Shown: piece after piece, positions 36,305 to 44,804 of the stretch
Layout: each line of letters begins with the position of its first letter
How positions within the stretch are numbered: position 1 is the stretch's first letter
Assembly: GCF_021391495.1 (NCBI RefSeq)
Contig: NZ_CP090063.1
Span: 7,812,001 to 7,876,000, forward strand
DNA from: Amycolatopsis acidiphila
GTDB taxonomy: Bacteria; Actinomycetota; Actinomycetes; Mycobacteriales; Pseudonocardiaceae
Length of the DNA: 64,000 nucleotides
Direction of reading: 5' to 3'
Program-made: the position numbers and the translations under genes
Notes under the pieces: model-generated
What the model was told of the DNA's origin: nothing
Databases searched by the model: none
Seen by the model: the letters and a program-made list of their open reading frames with translations, nothing else

Positions 36305-36997
36305 ATGCAAGACCACAAGCTCGTCCTGGTGCTCGTCGATGACCACGACCTGTTCACCCAGGGGCTGGCTCTGCTGCTCAAGGCGAAAGCCGGCGACCGG
36401 TTCGAGATCGGTGGTACGACGAACCGCGCGGAGGAGGCGGCCTCGCTCGTCGGCTCGTGCGAGGCCGACATCGCGATAGTCGATCTCGCCATGCCGCCCG
36501 TCAACGGGATTCTGGCGATCCGCCATATCAAATCCCGCCATCCCGATACAAAAGTCATTGCGCTGTCAGGCACGTCGGACCTGAAGCTCGCCGAAGAAGC
36601 TCTCCGGGCCGGCGCCGACGGATTCCTGCCGAAGTCGGCTGATCCGGATGTGCTGGTCGCTCCCCTGCTGTCCGTGGCCGCGGGCTTCCGAGTGGTCGAG
36701 GACACCTTGTTCACCGCGTTGCTCGACGCGGTGCGGCACCCGCCGGAGGAGATCTTCGGTCAGCTGGCGGTGGAAGAGATTCGCCTGTGGGTACTGCTGT
36801 CCCGCGGCTTGGAGACCACAGAAATCGCCGAACGCATGCTGGTTTCCGAGCGGACCGCGAAGCGCCTGGTCGCCTCGCTCCTGAACAAGCTGGGGGCGCC
36901 GAACCGGATCGTCGCCGCCGGCATGGCCGGTCATTACGGCTTGTTTGGTAAGCAGGCGCCGAGCCCGGGCCGACCAGGCTCGGCACCCGCCGGCTAG
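36305..36997 (+). CDS. NarL/LuxR-family response regulator, 230 aa
   Basis: ATG with GAGGAG upstream. Receiver domain with the acidic pair in LVDDHDLF (12-13), phospho-acceptor Asp60 in IVDLAMP and Lys110 in GFLPKS. The C-terminal LuxR HTH reads LRLWVLLSRGL-like: EIRLWVLLSRGLETTEIAER, then SERTAKRLVASLLNKLG. Only 81 bases separate it from the divergent kinase gene. Its stop overlaps that of the convergent small membrane protein. The only plus-strand gene between 25.6 and 61 kb. Confidence 0.9.
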   Translation: MQDHKLVLVLVDDHDLFTQGLALLLKAKAGDRFEIGGTTNRAEEAASLVGSCEADIAIVDLAMPPVNGILAIRHIKSRHPDTKVIALSGTSDLKLAEEALRAGADGFLPKSADPDVLVAPLLSVAAGFRVVEDTLFTALLDAVRHPPEEIFGQLAVEEIRLWVLLSRGLETTEIAERMLVSERTAKRLVASLLNKLGAPNRIVAAGMAGHYGLFGKQAPSPGRPGSAPAG

Positions 36998-37200
36998 AAG
37001 AGCGCGGCAACCGACACGACGACGAAGACAGCCGCGACAACGTAGGCGCTGACGGCGCCTCGGCGGACGACTTTCGCGCGCCGCTCGCGCTCGGCCATCG
37101 GCAAGTTCGCCGGAACGAGATCCTGTGAGCGCCAGCTACCCCACCGTCCCAAAAGGACAAGCAGAACCGCCAAGACGAGGAACGGAGCGGCCGTGCTCAT
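36994..37200 (-). CDS. Small two-span membrane protein, 68 aa
   Basis: The ATG overlaps the stop of the PPIase gene (ATGA), so it is translationally coupled. Two hydrophobic helices, AAPFLVLAVLLVLLGRW at the N-terminus and VSAYVVAAVFVVVSVAAL at the C-terminus, are joined by a charged loop (MAERERRAKVVRRG). Last gene of the mce transcript. Unknown function; perhaps an accessory membrane subunit. Confidence 0.72.
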   Translation of the reverse strand: MSTAAPFLVLAVLLVLLGRWGSWRSQDLVPANLPMAERERRAKVVRRGAVSAYVVAAVFVVVSVAALF

Positions 37201-38549
37201 CGCGAAGGAGCCGGCTGTCCTGGTGAAGGCGGGCCCGGGTTCGCCGCGCCCTGCTGACCGGCAACCGGGCTCTCGCCCGGCTTCACGTCCGGCGCGGCGT
37301 CGGGATTGTCCGGCCGGTACTCGTCCGCGTACTCCACGCCGGCGCTCTTGATCTGGTCTCCCAGCCAGGAACGCCACACGGCGAGCATCTTTTCCATCTT
37401 CAGCTGCTGTTTGAGGCTGTCGTGCACCTTTTCGAAGGTGGCCGGCACCGGAGCCGTCACTTCATTGACCCGGCCGACGTTCCAGCCGAACTGGTTCTGC
37501 ACCGGACCGAAGACTGTCCCCGCCGCTGCACCGAAAGCCGCTTTTCCATAGTCGTCCTGCAGCTGGCTACGGGAAAGCGTGCCGAGGTCGCCGCCCTTGT
37601 CGCGCGTCGCGGTGTCGATGCTGCGCTGCTGGGCCACGGTTTCGAATTTGGCTCCGTGCGACAGGTCGGCGATGACCTGGTCTGCCTCTTCCCTCGTCCG
37701 GACCACGATGTTGCCGATCTCGCGCCGCTCCGGGGTGCCCAGCTGGTCCCTTCGCCTCGCGAAGGCGTCCTTCACTTCCTGCTCGCTGACGTCGCCGGAT
37801 CCCTTGGTCACCGCGTCGAACAGCTGAGAGAGAGCCAGCTGCTGTTTGATTTCCTCGATCACGGCCGGTTCGGACGTGCCGACGTTGCCCAGTTGCTGAA
37901 CGAACTTGTCGTGCGCTTCCGTCCCCTCGCCGAGCTGCTGCGAGATCAGCCTGGTCAAGGCGTCCTGCGCCACCTTGTCACCGATCACGATCCCGCGGTC
38001 CTGCGCGGCTTTCTGCAGGATCAGGCTCACCGCGTACGCCTTGGCGGAATCCTTGCGGAACTTGCCGAGGGTCGCTTCGTCCTGCGGCGGCTGGACCCCG
38101 TACATGGCCCGCCAGGTCTCGAGGACGCCGCTGAGCTGGTCGGCGGTGACGGTTCGGCCCGCGACGCGGAAGGCCGCGTCGTCCGGCAGCCGCTGGGAGT
38201 CGTACCAGACGTAGCCGCCTACCCCGCCGCTGGCCAGAAGCAGCAGGACCACGAGCAGGATCACGCGCACCTTGCGGGTTTTCGGCAGTTTGGCCCGGAT
38301 GACGTCCTTCAGACCGATCTTCGGGCTCTCCGGCCCGGCTTCGGCGTCCTCGCCGGACTCGTCCTCGCCGTCGTCCGATTCGGACAAGTCGTCCGGGCTG
38401 TCGCTCTCGGCCGGTTCTTCCGCCTCGTCGTGGCCGTCCTGGAGGTCGACGACGTCGGCTTCCTCGTCTTCGATCGTGCTGGGGCTCGAGGTCTTCACGG
38501 TAGCCTCCTCGTCGTCAGTCTTCTTCTCGCGTTCGACTCGCAGGCTCAT
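37197..38549 (-). CDS. Membrane-anchored parvulin-type peptidyl-prolyl isomerase (SurA/PrsA-like), 450 aa
   Basis: The ATG overlaps the MMPL stop. An acidic disordered cytoplasmic N-terminus (~95 residues, rich in Glu/Asp/Ser) precedes a single anchor (VRVILLVVLLLLASGGVGGY). The extracytoplasmic part is SurA_N-like and then a parvulin domain (EIGNIVVRTREEADQVIADL, DTATRDKGGDLGTLS, PVQNQFGWNVGRV). The C-terminus is Pro-rich. Its place inside the mce operon suggests that it folds Mce or MMPL proteins outside the membrane; mycobacterial operons usually have Mas proteins at this position. Confidence 0.82.
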   Translation of the reverse strand: MSLRVEREKKTDDEEATVKTSSPSTIEDEEADVVDLQDGHDEAEEPAESDSPDDLSESDDGEDESGEDAEAGPESPKIGLKDVIRAKLPKTRKVRVILLVVLLLLASGGVGGYVWYDSQRLPDDAAFRVAGRTVTADQLSGVLETWRAMYGVQPPQDEATLGKFRKDSAKAYAVSLILQKAAQDRGIVIGDKVAQDALTRLISQQLGEGTEAHDKFVQQLGNVGTSEPAVIEEIKQQLALSQLFDAVTKGSGDVSEQEVKDAFARRRDQLGTPERREIGNIVVRTREEADQVIADLSHGAKFETVAQQRSIDTATRDKGGDLGTLSRSQLQDDYGKAAFGAAAGTVFGPVQNQFGWNVGRVNEVTAPVPATFEKVHDSLKQQLKMEKMLAVWRSWLGDQIKSAGVEYADEYRPDNPDAAPDVKPGESPVAGQQGAANPGPPSPGQPAPSR

Positions 38550-40900
38550 CGACCCACCTCCGCCACGACTCGTTCGACAGGTTCGGGAACGGGTGCCGCC
38601 ACCCGGGTAACGCGATCACGCGGTGGCCAGAGCCACACCACGCAGCCCGCGGACAGCAAGGCCAGCACGACCGAGCCGGCCAGCAGGACGCCGAACTCGC
38701 GTACGGCGGCCAGCTTGGACAGCACCAGGACCGCGTACCCCACGGTGGAGGTGGACGCGGCGAGCAGGATCGACAGCCGCAGTCCCCGGCTGCGACGGCG
38801 GGCGGCTTCCGACAGCAGGACCGTGAACTCACACCCGACCGCCGCGGTCAGCGATCCCAGGCCGGCGGTGACGGGGCTCAGCGGCACCCCGGCCAGCCAC
38901 AGGAAGCACAGCCCCGCACCGGTGGCGGTGGCCGCCGCCGCGACCGCGCGCGCCGCGTCGGCCCGGCGCCGCAGCGCGATCAGCAGGACCGCGCCTGCGG
39001 CCAGGATCCCGGCCAGGTTGGTGAGCAGGCGGTCGGCGGACACGAGCTCGTTCCCGCGGACCGCGACCATCGGCAAGCCGGTCAGGTCCACGTGATACCC
39101 CTGCGGTGGCGGCGGCAAGTGCCGCAGCACGTCGTCGCGGAGGGTCTGCAACTTGCTCAGGTCTTCCATCCGCACGCCGAAGCTCAGCAGCGCGGACGTC
39201 CGGTCGTTGCGAAGAACCGCACCGGTGAGGTACGGCGGCAGCAACCGGACACCGGCCGCGATCTGGCTCGCCGTGGGCGAGCTGCCCAGGAACTGCAGCA
39301 GAGTCGGCGGCGACACCACCGGGCGCATCTGGTCGCCGTGTCGCGATACGATGCCTTCTTGCGCCTCCCTGGTCCATTTCATGGCCTCGGGCGACAGCAC
39401 GTCAGGACCGTTGAGGACGACGGCGACCTCGCCCGAGGAGCCGATGACGGATTCGACGTGCTGGGCGTCGGTGAGCGCGTCCAGTCCGGTGGCGAAGCTC
39501 TGGAAGTTGCTTTCCAGCTCGATCCGGGGAAGCGCCATCCAGCCGGTCAGTGCCACCGCGGCCACGACGACGCCGGCGGCGACCCGAGCCCATCGAGGCG
39601 ACGTCACCGCGCGCGGTGAGGAGACCATTTCATCGAGTGGCCGGTCCGGTTCGGCGGTGAACGAGAGACCGCGGACGAGGAGCATGCCGACCAGCGCCGC
39701 GATGAGCCCGCCCATCGAAAGCGCGAGACCGAGCTCACGGACGAACGGCAACGGCGACAGCAGCAGCATCGCGAACGCCGCCGCGGTGGCGGTGGCGACC
39801 ACGAGCACCACCCGGCGTCTGGCCTGCTGGGCGAAGTAGGTCGGGTAGTAGCTCCCGACGCCGAGCAGGACGGGGAGGAAGGCGACGACGCCGAGCGACA
39901 GCGGCCGCCCGAGCCACCCGAAAACGGCGAGCGTCAGCCCGATCGCGACGACGGTCGTCATGACCGGCACCAGCCTGCGGCGCACCTTCCGGGTCCAGGG
40001 AATCAGCAGGAAGCACGCGCCCACCGCGAGCAGGGCGGTCCCCCCGATCCACGGGATCTCGCGCTGCACCTGGTCGCCCAGGGAAACGGCGATGACCGGG
40101 ACACCGGACACCGTGATCCGCTGCGCGTCCGGCTTGGCCGTCGCGACGGCGTCACGAACCGCCCGAACCAGCCGTTCCGTGCCCTGCTGGTCCAGGCCCT
40201 CACGCGGACGGACGAGGATTGCCGCCGACCGGTCGGAGGGCACGACGAACCGCCACTGCGGGCGGGGCTCGCCGGCACCGGTGTACACGACCGTGTCCAC
40301 GAAGGACGGATTGTGCAGGGTCGGGAGGCCGGCCGGCATGCCTTGGACCAGCAGCGGCCCGTACCGGGCGTCGAACGCGGCGACCGCGGCGTCGCCGGCC
40401 TTCTCCGCGTCCTTGCCGGTCTTGCCCTGCTGGGCTTGGGACCGGACGGCGTCGCGGCGTCCGGACAGCTCCGCGAGCAGGTCCTGTGTCCGGCCGGCGA
40501 TCTGGTTCAGGGTCGTCCCGGGGCCGTAGACGGCCGCGACGTCCGGCAGCCGTGACAGCCGGCCTTCGAGGTTGAGCAGCGCCGGCAGGTGCTGCTGGTC
40601 GAGCTGCGCCCGCGGCTGCCCGGACTCCAGCAGGACGACGATCGGGTCCCCACCGAAGGAGCCCGACTCCGCCTCGAACTGGCGCACCACCGGGTCGTCG
40701 CTGGGCAGGAACGAGTCCACGCTCGTCTCGACCCGCACCTTCGCGAGCCCGCCGAGTACGAAGCCCGCCGTCGCGAGCACGCCCAGTGCTACGAAGAGAC
40801 CGCGCTTGGTCGGCCGTCGCCAGAGGGCGCGCACCCTTCGCGCCCCTCCGCGGAGGAGTGAGCTCGGGGACAGCTTGCGCAACGACGGCCGACGCACCAT
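38546..40900 (-). CDS. MMPL/RND-family transporter, 784 aa
   Basis: The start (ATG 40900, or GTG 40903) overlaps the mceF stop. One helix near residue 45, a large external domain (VETSVDSFLPSDDPVVRQFE motif typical of MMPL proteins), a helix bundle, then a repeat of the pattern (RIELESNFQSFATGLDALTD) and a second bundle: a duplicated RND fold of about 12 helices. In the cell membrane it would move lipids by proton-motive force, probably together with the Mce machine encoded upstream. Confidence 0.88.
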   Translation of the reverse strand: MVRRPSLRKLSPSSLLRGGARRVRALWRRPTKRGLFVALGVLATAGFVLGGLAKVRVETSVDSFLPSDDPVVRQFEAESGSFGGDPIVVLLESGQPRAQLDQQHLPALLNLEGRLSRLPDVAAVYGPGTTLNQIAGRTQDLLAELSGRRDAVRSQAQQGKTGKDAEKAGDAAVAAFDARYGPLLVQGMPAGLPTLHNPSFVDTVVYTGAGEPRPQWRFVVPSDRSAAILVRPREGLDQQGTERLVRAVRDAVATAKPDAQRITVSGVPVIAVSLGDQVQREIPWIGGTALLAVGACFLLIPWTRKVRRRLVPVMTTVVAIGLTLAVFGWLGRPLSLGVVAFLPVLLGVGSYYPTYFAQQARRRVVLVVATATAAAFAMLLLSPLPFVRELGLALSMGGLIAALVGMLLVRGLSFTAEPDRPLDEMVSSPRAVTSPRWARVAAGVVVAAVALTGWMALPRIELESNFQSFATGLDALTDAQHVESVIGSSGEVAVVLNGPDVLSPEAMKWTREAQEGIVSRHGDQMRPVVSPPTLLQFLGSSPTASQIAAGVRLLPPYLTGAVLRNDRTSALLSFGVRMEDLSKLQTLRDDVLRHLPPPPQGYHVDLTGLPMVAVRGNELVSADRLLTNLAGILAAGAVLLIALRRRADAARAVAAAATATGAGLCFLWLAGVPLSPVTAGLGSLTAAVGCEFTVLLSEAARRRSRGLRLSILLAASTSTVGYAVLVLSKLAAVREFGVLLAGSVVLALLSAGCVVWLWPPRDRVTRVAAPVPEPVERVVAEVGR

Positions 40901-42207
40901 CACTTCGTTCCCTTCTCCACTCGCGGGTACGAGCCGCCCTGGTACGGCCCCGGGTTCGAGGACTGGCCGGGTGCTGGGTACGGGTTGCTCTTGTCGAGGG
41001 GCGGGATGTTGTTGAGGTTGAGCGGGTTCCCGCGCAGGCTCTGCTCGTTGAGGATGATGAAGGTGCGCAATGCCGTGCCGTTGTCGTCGCCCCTCGACAG
41101 GGCCTGGCCCATGTTGGTGAACATCGCCGCGACGTCGTGCCCGTACGGCTGCAGGTAGGACAGCATCGGGTTGACGTCGCCGAGCGCGACGTTCAGCGTC
41201 GGCAGCAGCTGGTGGGCGTCGGCGGCCACGACCGGCACCCGCGCCAGCGTGTCCGGGGCGTGGTCGAGCACGCCGTTGAGCGAGGGCAGCAGGCCGCGCA
41301 GGTCGCCGGCGGTCTGCGGCAGCTGCTCCAGCGCCTTGCTCAGGTCCGGGGCGGCGGTGTTCAGGTTCTTCGCCACCGGCGCGAGCGAACCCGACAGCTC
41401 GTTCAGGCCGTCGCTCGCGCTCTTGGCCTTGTCCATGACGCCCGGCAGCTCCCGCATGACGGCCTGAAGGTCTTGCCCGCCGTCCGCGGTGGTCTTCGTC
41501 AGGGTGTCGGCGTCACGCACCAGCTGCGCGATCTGCCCCTGCCGGGTGTCGAGTGCGGCGAGAAGGTTGGCCGCGTTCCCGCTGAGCTTCTGCAGGTCCT
41601 CGCTCTGCGCGGACAGCGCGGACAGCGCGCCGTGTCCCTCACGGCCGAGGTCACCGAGACCGCTCAAGGCGCGGGAGATGCTGTCCTGGCTGTCCTTGGT
41701 GGATGCCCCGAGCGAGCGGATGGTGCTCGCCAGCGCCTGCCTGGTCGAAGGATCGATGCTGGCCAGCACGTCGTTCAGGCCGACTGCGGGCTTGCCCGCG
41801 TTCGCCGGCAGGACCGTTCCGCTGTCCAGCACCGGACCGTCGCCGTCGGTCAGTTGGAGGAAGGTCTCCTCCACGAGCGTCTTGTTCCGGACCTGGACGG
41901 TTACGCCCGCGTGCAGCGGGTACTGCTGATCGAGTTCCATGGTCACGTGCGCGCGGTCGCCCTCGTTCTTGATCTCGGCCACCTTCCCGACGGCGACGCC
42001 GCTGATCATCACGTCGGAGTCGGGCACGAGGTTCGCCACGCTCGGGAAGGTCGCCGTGACCGTGTAGCGGGAGCTGCTGAAGGGGAGTTTGCCGCCGGAG
42101 TTCACCCAGAGGTAGCCGAAGAACACGGCGCAGCCGGTGGCGAACACGACGAGCACGATCAGCCGGATCACCGGCATCGCGGAATGAGAGATCCTCATGG
42201 CAGCCAC
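40900..42207 (-). CDS. mceF: Mce family protein, sixth (MceF position), 435 aa
   Basis: N-terminal membrane helix (VIRLIVLVVFATGCAVFFGY), then the MCE/MlaD beta-barrel domain (VTATFPSVANLVPDSDVMI, SGVAVGKVAEIKNEGDRAHV), followed by a long helical region with repeated leucine-rich heptads and a Pro/Gly-rich end. Begins one base after the preceding stop. Six such proteins form a lipid-conducting hexameric tube in the cell envelope. Confidence 0.92.
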   Translation of the reverse strand: MAAMRISHSAMPVIRLIVLVVFATGCAVFFGYLWVNSGGKLPFSSSRYTVTATFPSVANLVPDSDVMISGVAVGKVAEIKNEGDRAHVTMELDQQYPLHAGVTVQVRNKTLVEETFLQLTDGDGPVLDSGTVLPANAGKPAVGLNDVLASIDPSTRQALASTIRSLGASTKDSQDSISRALSGLGDLGREGHGALSALSAQSEDLQKLSGNAANLLAALDTRQGQIAQLVRDADTLTKTTADGGQDLQAVMRELPGVMDKAKSASDGLNELSGSLAPVAKNLNTAAPDLSKALEQLPQTAGDLRGLLPSLNGVLDHAPDTLARVPVVAADAHQLLPTLNVALGDVNPMLSYLQPYGHDVAAMFTNMGQALSRGDDNGTALRTFIILNEQSLRGNPLNLNNIPPLDKSNPYPAPGQSSNPGPYQGGSYPRVEKGTK

Positions 42208-43470
42208 CTAGTGGGGGGTCTGGCCGGACGTGGCGCCACCGGGGGTCCCCAGGCTGCTCGGCGTGAGCTCGAGCAGGCCGCGCAGGATCCCTCCGTTGGC
42301 GTCGTGCAGGCTGGTCAGGGAATTCGTCTGGTAGACGAAGGCCGAGAGGTCGTTCAGGTACGGCAGGACGGCCGCCGTGATCGGGTTGAGCCGGCCGGTG
42401 ACCTCGTGCAGGTCCGGCAGCGTCCCGTTGAGGTCGCCGACCAGCGGGCGCAGGTCGTCGACGACGGGCTTGGCCTTCGTCACGACCGGGGTCGCCTGGT
42501 CCACTGTGTTGCCGGCCTGGTCCACGGCTTTCGTCAGCTTCGACAGGGAATCGGGCAGCTCACCCGAGGCCTTGCGCAGGTTTTCCAGTGTCGGATCGAG
42601 CTGGTCGCTCAGCCCGACCACGCTGCTCGTCGCCTCGTCGAGCTGATGGGTGAGGTCGGGCAGCTGCGCCAGCGACGCGTTCAGCGGACCACTCTGCGCA
42701 CCAGCGGCTCCGAGCGTCTCCTGCAGGCTCTGGGCCAGCGACGACAGCCGCGCGTCGTTTCCGCCGACGGACTTGGAGATCTGGGCGAGAGCGGTCACCA
42801 GCTTCGCCAGCGTGTCCTTGCGGGTCTGCAGCGCCGTCACGACTGGCTTGAGGCTGGTCGCGACCTGGTCGGTCGCCGACAGGCCACTCGCCAGCGACTG
42901 CGGGGCGTGAGCCAGGGCCGCGTCGGACTCGTTGACCAAGGACGTCAGTGCGTTCAGCGTGTTGTCGTCCAGGTGCCCGAGCACCTCGTCGACCTGGATC
43001 GGCCGCTGCGAGTGGCTCGCCGGGAGCGTCCCGTCCTGCGGGAGTTCCTTCCCCGGTGGCCCGCCGGGGTCGATTTCGACGTACATCTCGTTGAGCGGGC
43101 TCTTCGGGCGCAGCACCGTGCGTGCGTTGTCGTACACCTTGTACTTCGGGTCGATGGAGAGGGTGAGCAGCGCCTTGCCGTCGTCCGAGACGGACGCCGA
43201 GTCGATCTGGCCGACCTTCACCCCGGCGATCCGGACTTCCTGGCCGTTGCCGGGGCTGATGGCGGGAGCGTTGTCGAACTCCGCCTTCATGATGAACCTG
43301 TCCTGCCACGGCCAGGTCGTGGTCCCCGCGCCCTGCTGGCTGACGATGTAGCCCCCGACCGCCAGCCCGACCACCAGCAGCACCGCGAGTGTGAGCACGT
43401 TCCGGCCGAGCTTCGGCTCGTTGCGGACGCGTTCCCAGGTCTTCTTGATCCGGCCTTGATCGCGGGTCAT
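42208..43470 (-). CDS. mceE: Mce family protein, fifth (MceE position), 420 aa
   Basis: The ATG overlaps the previous stop by 4 bases. N-terminal anchor (LGRNVLTLAVLLVVGLAVGGY), MCE domain with NAPAISPGNGQEVRIAGVKV and VRIAGVKVGQIDSASVS, then helices rich in Leu and Ser (SLAQSLQETLGAAGAQSG). The Gly/Thr-rich C-terminal tail is short. No lipobox Cys is seen near the N-terminus, although MceE proteins of mycobacteria are often lipoproteins. Confidence 0.9.
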   Translation of the reverse strand: MTRDQGRIKKTWERVRNEPKLGRNVLTLAVLLVVGLAVGGYIVSQQGAGTTTWPWQDRFIMKAEFDNAPAISPGNGQEVRIAGVKVGQIDSASVSDDGKALLTLSIDPKYKVYDNARTVLRPKSPLNEMYVEIDPGGPPGKELPQDGTLPASHSQRPIQVDEVLGHLDDNTLNALTSLVNESDAALAHAPQSLASGLSATDQVATSLKPVVTALQTRKDTLAKLVTALAQISKSVGGNDARLSSLAQSLQETLGAAGAQSGPLNASLAQLPDLTHQLDEATSSVVGLSDQLDPTLENLRKASGELPDSLSKLTKAVDQAGNTVDQATPVVTKAKPVVDDLRPLVGDLNGTLPDLHEVTGRLNPITAAVLPYLNDLSAFVYQTNSLTSLHDANGGILRGLLELTPSSLGTPGGATSGQTPH

Positions 43471-44804
43471 CGCCCCTCCTGCTGCTGTCCGAGCCTCATG
43501 AGGTTGCTGTAGAGCTGTTCGAGGCTGATCGGCAGACCGCCGATGCTGCCGGGGCCGATCCCGGGTTCGAACGCGATCGACGCGCCGTTGCCGTCGGTCA
43601 TCGACGATGCCCTGTCCACGTTGGACAGCATGTATCCGAGTTCCTGGTAGAGCGGCCGGTCACCGGAGGTGCCGGCGTACGGTCCCGTTCCGCGGTACGG
43701 CGAGAGGATCGTCGACTTGATCGGCCCGTTCACCCGGTCGAGGACCGGTCCGCGCACGTCGTCGAGCACTGTGGTCAGGCCCTGCGCGGTCGGTACGAGA
43801 TCACGGACGACGGGCCTGGCGTCGGTCAGCAGGTTCTTCAGGTCGTTCACCAGCGGACGTGCCTTCGCCAGCACCGGGTCGGCGTGCTGCAGAGCCGTGT
43901 CGAGCTCGCGGGCCACCGGACGGGCCGGGCCGGCGACGTCCTTGATCTTGGCCAGCGTGCCGTCCAGCCGGGAGAGCCCGGCGTTCGTCGAGTCCAGCGC
44001 CTCGGGCAGGCCGGAGACCGTGTGGGACAAATCCGACGCGCGGTCCCCCAGCACGGTGCTGACCTTGCCGAGGTTCTGGACGATGGAGTCGAGCTGCCCC
44101 GGCTCCTTCGTCAGCGCGGAGGAAGCCGATTCGAGCCCGCTCACCACGTCGGTGAGGTCCTGGCGCGGCCGGGTGCCCTGCGCGGCGTGCAGGACGTCAC
44201 CGGCCGGGTCCAGCGTGCCCGGCGCGTCGGCCAGGAGCTGGTCGATGGCCCCTCGGCCTTCGTCGTCCAGTGTGGCGTCCAGGTTCCCGACCGTCTTCTG
44301 CAACGAGTTCAGGGTGTTCGGCGGCAGCGCGTCGACGACCTTGTCGAGTTCGACCGGCACCCGCGTGCGGTCCTTGGGGATTTCGCCGGCCGGCGTGCCC
44401 TTTTCCCCGCCGGGAACGAGGTCCACGTAGTACCTGCCGCCCAGCACGGTGGCCGCCCGGATCACCGCCGAGGGGGCGGTGCGCAGCTTGGCGGGCACGT
44501 CGTCGTCGACCTTCACCGTGACGTCGGCGGAGCCGTCGGGTGCCTCCCGGACATCCACGACCTTGCCGATCGGGATGCCGGCGACCTTGACCTCCGTGGT
44601 AAAGGGCTGGAGCCGGTAGTCACGCGCGAAGTTGATGCTCAACTCCGTGCCCGGTCGCAGCATGGTGAGGATCCGGTCCTTGTTGAAGAGAGCGAGACCG
44701 GCGACGAGCGCCACGACGACGAACATCGCGCCCAGTTTGAACAGCGATCCCTTGCTTTTCGGACGTCGGCGCCGGTTCTTGATACGCAAAGCCATCTTCC
44801 TCAC
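43467..44804 (-). CDS. mceD: Mce family protein, fourth (MceD position), 445 aa
   Basis: 4-base overlap with its upstream neighbour. A basic cytoplasmic start (KNRRRRPKSKG), an anchor (LGAMFVVVALVAGLALFN), then the MCE domain (LQPFTTEVKVAGIPIGKVVDV; VTVKVDDDVPAKLRTAPSA; LGGRYYVDLVPGG). The helical C-terminal region carries the tube-forming part. The C-terminus ends soon after LPISLEQLYSNLMRLGQ, without the Pro-rich tail of its neighbours. Confidence 0.9.
   Translation of the reverse strand: MRKMALRIKNRRRRPKSKGSLFKLGAMFVVVALVAGLALFNKDRILTMLRPGTELSINFARDYRLQPFTTEVKVAGIPIGKVVDVREAPDGSADVTVKVDDDVPAKLRTAPSAVIRAATVLGGRYYVDLVPGGEKGTPAGEIPKDRTRVPVELDKVVDALPPNTLNSLQKTVGNLDATLDDEGRGAIDQLLADAPGTLDPAGDVLHAAQGTRPRQDLTDVVSGLESASSALTKEPGQLDSIVQNLGKVSTVLGDRASDLSHTVSGLPEALDSTNAGLSRLDGTLAKIKDVAGPARPVARELDTALQHADPVLAKARPLVNDLKNLLTDARPVVRDLVPTAQGLTTVLDDVRGPVLDRVNGPIKSTILSPYRGTGPYAGTSGDRPLYQELGYMLSNVDRASSMTDGNGASIAFEPGIGPGSIGGLPISLEQLYSNLMRLGQQQEGR

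Noticed and set aside
40786..43512. Long plus-strand open frame of 908 codons opposite the mce genes
   Set aside because: It is antisense to MceE, MceF and MMPL, rich in Arg/Gly/Val without domains; long antisense frames are expected in DNA with very high third-position GC.
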